Below, one piece after another: positions 60,448 to 64,000 of a stretch of 64,000 nucleotides of DNA (position 1 is its first letter; each line of letters begins with the position of its first letter). The notes beneath the pieces are model-generated. The model saw only the letters and a program-made list of their open reading frames with translations. It was not told where the DNA came from and did no database searches. Source of the stretch: Sphingobium sp. SCG-1 (lineage in GTDB: Bacteria; Pseudomonadota; Alphaproteobacteria; Sphingomonadales; Sphingomonadaceae); assembly GCF_002953135.1 (NCBI RefSeq), contig NZ_CP026372.1, positions 3,211,501-3,275,500 of the forward strand. Reading direction: 5' to 3'. The translations under genes were made by a program, and so were the position numbers.

Positions 60448-60648
60448 CTAGGGCTGCTTGCCTTCGGCTTCCGGCACTGGCGCGCCGATCTTTCGCGCTA
60501 CCCGCCCGACTTCCTCGTCGCTGGGCGGCTCCGGCCGCTCGACGCCGGCAATGGCCGCTTCGTCAGGGATTCCCGGCCCCGTCCCCGCCATACTCTCATC
60601 CCTTGCCCGTTCATTCTGGCCGTCCGTGATCTTCTTGTCCTCCGCCAT
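60448..60648 (-). CDS. Small acidic protein, function unknown
   Basis: 66 aa from ATG 60648 with GGAGGCGATT before it. The sequence is acidic and proline-rich (MAEDKKITDGQNERARDE..., 'GVERPEPPSDEEVGRVARKI') with no hydrophobic segment, so it is probably a disordered cytosolic protein. It is convergent with phoR. The ribosome site supports it; I do not recognise a family. Confidence 0.65.
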   Translation of the reverse strand: MAEDKKITDGQNERARDESMAGTGPGIPDEAAIAGVERPEPPSDEEVGRVARKIGAPVPEAEGKQP

Positions 60649-60829
60649 AATCGCCTCCACCGAAAACAGCCCACAACGCGTGAGACGAGAAAAAAGATCA
60701 TGTGGCGGGCAATCAATCCATGCCTTGAGTTCGCCCGCACCACTCGCCCGTTTTCACCACAACTTACCGCAAAATCCTGCGTCTTTTTAAGAGGTCAGCC
60801 GTTGGGCGCACATCAGTCAGGAGAGAACC

Positions 60830-61135
60830 ATGAAACGCCACATCTTGATATTTTCCGCCGCCGCCTGCCTCACCAGCGCAGGCTTTGCGCAAAGCGCGCA
60901 GACCGGTTCCCACAACCCAGCCATCAAGGACGGCAAGCCCCACACGATCAACGCTGCGGCAAAGGGTGCCAACTCATTTACCGAGGATCAGGCACGCGGT
61001 CGCTTCGAAAAGGCGGGCTATACTGGCATCGGCAAGCTGACGAAGGCCAATGGTCTTTGGTACACCACCGCAATGAAGGGCGGCAAGAAAGCCACCGTGA
61101 TGCTCGACTACAAGGGCAACATCACCACGAAATAA
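60830..61135 (+). CDS. Small secreted basic protein (PepSY-like size)
   Basis: 101 aa from ATG 60830 (GGAGAG before). Residues 1-20 are a signal peptide ending GFA-Q. The mature part is Lys/Gly-rich with 'EDQARGRFEKAGYTGIGKLTKANGLWYTTAMKGGKKATVMLDYKGNITTK' (residues about 52-101), a repeat-like beta pattern resembling PepSY domains. It is probably periplasmic. It sits 21 bp before the YflT-like stress gene on the same strand. Confidence 0.72.
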   Translation: MKRHILIFSAAACLTSAGFAQSAQTGSHNPAIKDGKPHTINAAAKGANSFTEDQARGRFEKAGYTGIGKLTKANGLWYTTAMKGGKKATVMLDYKGNITTK

Positions 61136-61156
61136 CCGTACTCAAGGAGATAAGCG

Positions 61157-61810
61157 ATGTCGAAAACTGTCACGCGCCTGTTCGACGATTATTCGGACGC
61201 CCGCAATGCCGTCGAGGAGCTGGAGCGCCTGGGCATTAACCACAACGATCTCAGCATCATCGCCAACAACGCGGAAGGCCGCCACGGCGAGCATGGCAAG
61301 CACCACGACGGTGACCATGACGGCGTGAACGATCATGGCGATGTCACGCGCGGCGTTAGCACCGGCGCGCTCCTCGGCGGCGCGGGCGGCCTGCTCGCGG
61401 GCCTTGGCCTGCTCGCGATCCCAGGTCTTGGCCCGATCGTGGCGGCGGGCTGGCTCGCTTCGACGGCGGCAGGCGCAGGCATCGGCGCGGCAGGCGGTGC
61501 TGCCACGGGCAGCATCGTCGGCGCGCTCAAGAACGCCGGTCACTCCGAAGACGAAGCGCATGTCTATTCCGAAGGCGTGCGGCGCGGTGGCACCCTGGTC
61601 AGCGCCAAGGTGCCCGACGATCTCGTGCCCGAGGCAGAGGCCGTCCTCCAGCGCAACCGCTCGGTCGATGCACAAACCCGCGGCGCGGCCTATCGCCAGA
61701 GCGGCTGGACAAGCTTCGATGAAAACGCGGTGCCCTATACAACCGAGCAGGTCACGCGCGAGCGCGGTCTTTACACTGGCGGCACCTATCAGGAATCATC
61801 GCCCCGCTAA
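61157..61810 (+). CDS. General-stress-type membrane protein (YflT-like N-terminus)
   Basis: 217 aa. The N-terminus 'VTRLFDDYSDARNAVEELERLGINHNDLSIIANN' (residues about 5-38) matches the heat-induced stress protein YflT/GSP17M domain. A His/Asp-rich linker ('GEHGKHHDGDHDGVNDHGD', about 44-62) and two Gly/Ala-rich hydrophobic helices follow ('GALLGGAGGLLAGLGLLAIP'). The C-terminus is soluble. It may act in envelope or osmotic stress. The ribosome site GGAG lies 9 nt before ATG 61157. A clear terminator follows. Confidence 0.8.
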   Translation: MSKTVTRLFDDYSDARNAVEELERLGINHNDLSIIANNAEGRHGEHGKHHDGDHDGVNDHGDVTRGVSTGALLGGAGGLLAGLGLLAIPGLGPIVAAGWLASTAAGAGIGAAGGAATGSIVGALKNAGHSEDEAHVYSEGVRRGGTLVSAKVPDDLVPEAEAVLQRNRSVDAQTRGAAYRQSGWTSFDENAVPYTTEQVTRERGLYTGGTYQESSPR

Positions 61811-61832
61811 CGCACCGAAGGCGTGGAACACG

Positions 61833-61865
61833 AAAACCCGGCAGAGCGATCTGCCGGGTTTTCTG
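61833..61865 (+). terminator. Rho-independent terminator after the YflT-like gene
   Basis: 13-bp perfect stem AAAACCCGGCAGA / TCTGCCGGGTTTT (61833-61845, 61850-61862), 4-nt loop, running on into TCTGTG. Confidence 0.85.
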
Positions 61866-61932
61866 TGTGCCTTTTACGTGGGCAGAAGATCGCCCTGCCC
61901 AAGCCACTTCTCACGCGAGCCGTCACCCACAC

Positions 61933-62079
61933 CCCTTCCCTAGAGGGAGAGGCAGCAAAACTTGGCGGCTGAGCCGTCTGATCGGAGGGGGCCGCCCATC
62001 GAGAACGCACAGCCCCTCACATTATGATGAGGCCCAAGCTGCCAAACCTCGCCGCCTCTCCCACTTGGAAGAGGAGAGG
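61933..62079. repeat. Imperfect inverted-repeat pair in an intergenic region
   Basis: Left half around 61933-61970 (GGGAGAGGC...TTGGCGGCT) and right half around 62034-62079 are imperfect inverted copies about 35-45 bp long, separated by about 65 bp of other sequence. It lies between two terminators and contains no gene. It may be another REP-like or miniature element, but no second copy is in the window. Confidence 0.5.
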
Positions 62080-62089
62080 ACCAAGCCCC

Positions 62090-62122
62090 CAAAGAAAAAC
62101 CCGGCGGATCGCTCCGCCGGGT
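62090..62122 (-). terminator. Terminator of the BI-1/YccA gene
   Basis: ACCCGGCGGA (62099-62108) pairs with TCCGCCGGGT (62113-62122); on the minus strand the stem is followed by TTTTTCTTT. It lies 32 bases beyond the gene's stop at 62154. Confidence 0.85.
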
Positions 62123-62153
62123 CTTCGTTCAGATGTCGTGTGGGGCGCTACGA

Positions 62154-62909
62154 TCAGTCGCGATTGCCCATAAAGCGCAGCAGGAACATGAACATGTTGA
62201 TGAAGTCGAGATAGAGCGTCAGCGCGCCCATCACTACCGACTTGCCCATGAAGTCCGTGCCGGCGACATAGGCGTACATGCTCTTGATCTTCTGCGTATC
62301 GTAAGCCGTGAGGCCCGCGAACAGCAGCACACCGATAGCGCTGATGGCGAGGTCCATGACGCTCGACTTCAGGAACATGTTGACCAGCGATGCCACGATC
62401 AGGCCAACGACGCCCATGATAAGGAACGTGCCGAAGCCCGACAGATCCTTCTTCGTGGTGTAGCCGAACAGGCTAAGCCCGGCGAAAGCCGCTGCCGTCG
62501 CGAAGAAGGTCTGCGCGATCGACGTGCCCGTATACACCAGGAAGATCGTCGAGAGCGACAGCCCCATCACAGCCGCGTAGGCCCAGAACAGCATCTGCGC
62601 CGTGGCGGTCGACAGCTTGTTGATGCCAAAGCTCAACACCATCACGAACACGAGCGGCGAGAACATGATGACATACTTCAGGATGCCGGGGCCTGCCATG
62701 ATCTGGTACGCGGGCGAAGCCTGCCCACCCCATGAAAACAGCAGCGCGACGATACCTGTCAGCAGGACACCACTCGCCATATAGTTGTAAACAGACAGCA
62801 TGTAGGACCGCAGCCCCGCGTCGAACGCAGCGCCACGCGTCTCTACGCCAGCGCCGAAGCCCGTGCGAAAGCCGGTGTCCGGCGTCCGGGGGTCAGACCA
62901 GTTAGCCAT
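62154..62909 (-). CDS. Bax inhibitor-1/YccA-family membrane protein
   Basis: 251 aa with seven hydrophobic helices. The family pattern 'SVYNYMASGVLLTGIVALLF' near residue 40, 'MFSPLVFVMVLSFG', 'GYTTKKDLSGFGTFLIMGVVG' and 'GLTAYDTQKIKSMY' are diagnostic. YccA-type proteins modulate FtsH in E. coli and relate to eukaryotic calcium-leak channels. The start is ATG 62909, with AAGGAG 12 nt before; the frame extends to 63314, but that part is unlike the family. Confidence 0.92.
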   Translation of the reverse strand: MANWSDPRTPDTGFRTGFGAGVETRGAAFDAGLRSYMLSVYNYMASGVLLTGIVALLFSWGGQASPAYQIMAGPGILKYVIMFSPLVFVMVLSFGINKLSTATAQMLFWAYAAVMGLSLSTIFLVYTGTSIAQTFFATAAAFAGLSLFGYTTKKDLSGFGTFLIMGVVGLIVASLVNMFLKSSVMDLAISAIGVLLFAGLTAYDTQKIKSMYAYVAGTDFMGKSVVMGALTLYLDFINMFMFLLRFMGNRD

Positions 62910-63203
62910 TGTAAATCGTCTCCTTTGGATCGGCCCATTGTGCCGACATGCTCCATAATATCGGATGGATACCCGCATATTCAAGGAAAACCGGATGTTT
63001 CGCCCTGAATTGCATAAATAAATGGACTGGAAACAATTCAGCAATATTTTGATTACGCAAAGTCGCTTAGATGGTGAATGCACCGGCTCCCTGGTTGCTG
63101 ACATCCCGCTCTGCTTTGGCAGTCGTGTCCTACGACAACCCAAGTTGGCAGAAGCACGAGCCGGCGTCTTCCCCAGCGCAATCTCCTGGTCTATCTTCCA
63201 CTC
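62910..63203. other. Intergenic region between the BI-1 gene and thpR
   Basis: 294 bases; both flanking genes read away from it, so it holds two promoters. It is AT-richer from 62960 to 63060. Open frames on both strands have no ribosome sites or family features. I see no gene. Confidence 0.5.
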
Positions 63204-63740
63204 ATGCCGCGCCTCTTTGTCGCTCTCCGGCCCCCCGCCGCCGTCCGCCAGCATCTGCAGGAGATCATGCACGGCCTCCCCGGCGCACGATGGCAGGACG
63301 ACGACCAACTGCACATCACCCTGCGCTTCATCGGCGACGTCGATTATAACAGGGCGAATGACATTGCTGCGGGGCTTGGTCGCGTAACCGCTCCCGCACT
63401 GACGTTATCTCTGAAAGGCGTTGGCGCATTCGGCAGGCGCGGCCGTGCCGACGCTTTATGGGCTGGAGTGACGCCGCAGGATGCCATTACGGCATTGCAC
63501 AAGAAAGTCGACCGCGCCTGCGTCTCCGTCGGCCTCCCGCCCGAAGGCCGCGCCTATCTGCCGCACATTACTCTCGCCCGTTTCGGCAGGGACGCGCCGC
63601 CGCTTGACGCCTACCTCGCCCGCAATGCAGGGCTAACCAGCGCCGCCTTCACACTTAGCGACTTCGGCCTGTATGAAAGCACTCTGGGCCACGAGGGCGC
63701 GGTCTATCATCTGGCGGAACGATACCCGCTCAACGGCTAG
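63204..63740 (+). CDS. thpR: RNA 2',3'-cyclic phosphodiesterase
   Basis: 178 aa 2H phosphoesterase. Both catalytic HxT motifs are visible: 'QLHITLRFIGDV' and 'LPHITLARFGRD'. 'ADALWAGVTPQ' and 'EGRAYLPHITL' fit the LigT/ThpR family. It opens 2',3'-cyclic phosphates at RNA ends and may act in tRNA repair. The start is ATG 63204; a shadow frame exists upstream. It is convergent with the sodC gene. Confidence 0.93.
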   Translation: MPRLFVALRPPAAVRQHLQEIMHGLPGARWQDDDQLHITLRFIGDVDYNRANDIAAGLGRVTAPALTLSLKGVGAFGRRGRADALWAGVTPQDAITALHKKVDRACVSVGLPPEGRAYLPHITLARFGRDAPPLDAYLARNAGLTSAAFTLSDFGLYESTLGHEGAVYHLAERYPLNG

Positions 63741-63760
63741 GACGCGCACGGCCGCAGATT

Positions 63761-64000
63761 TCAGGTCCGGCTAAGCACCCCACAGGCGACGCGTCCACCT
63801 GCCTTGCCCGCCGGGTCACTCTTATAATCGTCCGGATCAGCATGAACGACCACCGCCGCGCCATCAGCGTCCAACAGAGGCGCCGCACCGTCGGCCAACG
63901 TCGCACCCTTGATCGTATAAGTCAGGGTGCCCGTGCCGTCCGCGCCGACGGTCATGTTTGGCATGTCGCCCATATGGCTGCCCATCGGATTTTCCATCCC
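63761..64000 (-). CDS. sodC: Cu/Zn superoxide dismutase, C-terminal part (runs off the window)
   Basis: The frame is open at the window edge. The visible C-terminal 80 residues carry the Cu/Zn SOD pattern: 'GSHMGDMPNMTV', 'AVVVHADPDDYKSDPAGKAGGRVACGVL' (residues about 50-77 of the visible part). Copper and zinc ligands sit partly outside the window. It is expected to be periplasmic, removing superoxide. The start and signal are not visible. Truncation is due to the window end only. Confidence 0.9.
   Translation of the reverse strand, partial: GMENPMGSHMGDMPNMTVGADGTGTLTYTIKGATLADGAAPLLDADGAAVVVHADPDDYKSDPAGKAGGRVACGVLSRT

Noticed and set aside
1..64000. CRISPR array, IS element, prophage, rRNA operon or origin
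   Set aside because: No regularly spaced repeats, transposase, integrase, phage structural or rRNA sequence was seen on reading the window.

Overview
The window is chromosomal DNA of an alphaproteobacterium, most likely a member of the Sphingomonadaceae (Sphingomonas/Sphingobium/Novosphingobium type). The reasons are high GC, a TonB-dependent receptor, a UrcA-family protein, GapR (DUF2312), a DUF1013/TrcR-type regulator, type-2 ArgC, a GatCAB operon, DUF1192, DUF1244 and several tiny genes of sphingomonad style. It is almost entirely core genome. No phage, IS, CRISPR, rRNA or conjugation genes are visible. The assignment rests on protein-family recognition by eye; no database search was possible.

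Layout. 1-7.1 kb: start of a TonB receptor, then the proteostasis block tig - GT2 glycosyltransferase - clpP - clpX (all minus) and tRNA-Leu(TAG). 7.1-10.6 kb: gatC-gatA-gatB (minus), with a dispersed palindromic repeat between gatC and gatA. 10.7-14.6 kb: DUF3089 hydrolase - ruvX - pyrB - pyrC' (plus); the PyrC' lacks the dihydroorotase metal ligands. 14.6-18.3 kb: a chromosome/cell-envelope module of ParA, a small RHH-like partner and two SPOR-domain proteins, divergently arranged. 18.4-29.3 kb: rimO, M17 aminopeptidase, marR - NlpC/P60 - argC, a PQQ-type sugar dehydrogenase, a DUF815 ATPase, sua5, msrA and several small hypotheticals. 29.4-35.6 kb: fadD, DUF1013 regulator, GT4 glycosyltransferase plus metallophosphoesterase, a second copy of the palindromic repeat, quinone oxidoreductase, DUF1192. 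35.8-41.3 kb: clpA, an AT-richer membrane protein and an unexplained 0.5-kb stretch, gapR, DUF1244, pyruvate kinase. 41.3-47.2 kb: HAD hydrolase, rpmJ, DUF4136 lipoprotein, M14 and S9 peptidases, GST, UrcA. 47.2-51.8 kb: a 770-bp non-coding gap holding a probable structured small RNA, a LexA (SOS) box and uvrA, then a transglutaminase-like protein. 51.8-56.5 kb: glmU-glmS (minus), gph and a crotonase-fold gene (plus). 56.5-59.1 kb: a four-gene operon with a Tat-secreted small protein, a PqqD-like protein, an HprK-related kinase and a nucleotidyltransferase. 59.2-64 kb: a PhoR-type kinase, small stress-type proteins, a BI-1/YccA membrane protein, ThpR and the end of sodC.

Functional themes are protein quality control (Tig, ClpXP, ClpA), amidotransferase-dependent tRNA charging, pyrimidine and arginine synthesis, UDP-GlcNAc synthesis (GlmS/GlmU), DNA repair under SOS control, and cell-cycle/nucleoid factors (GapR, TrcR-like, ParA). 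The best candidates for new biology are the PqqD/HprK-like/nucleotidyltransferase operon with its Tat protein (a possible kinase-dependent peptide or protein modification system), the structured RNA antiparallel to uvrA, the pseudo-dihydroorotase, and the ParA/SPOR module.
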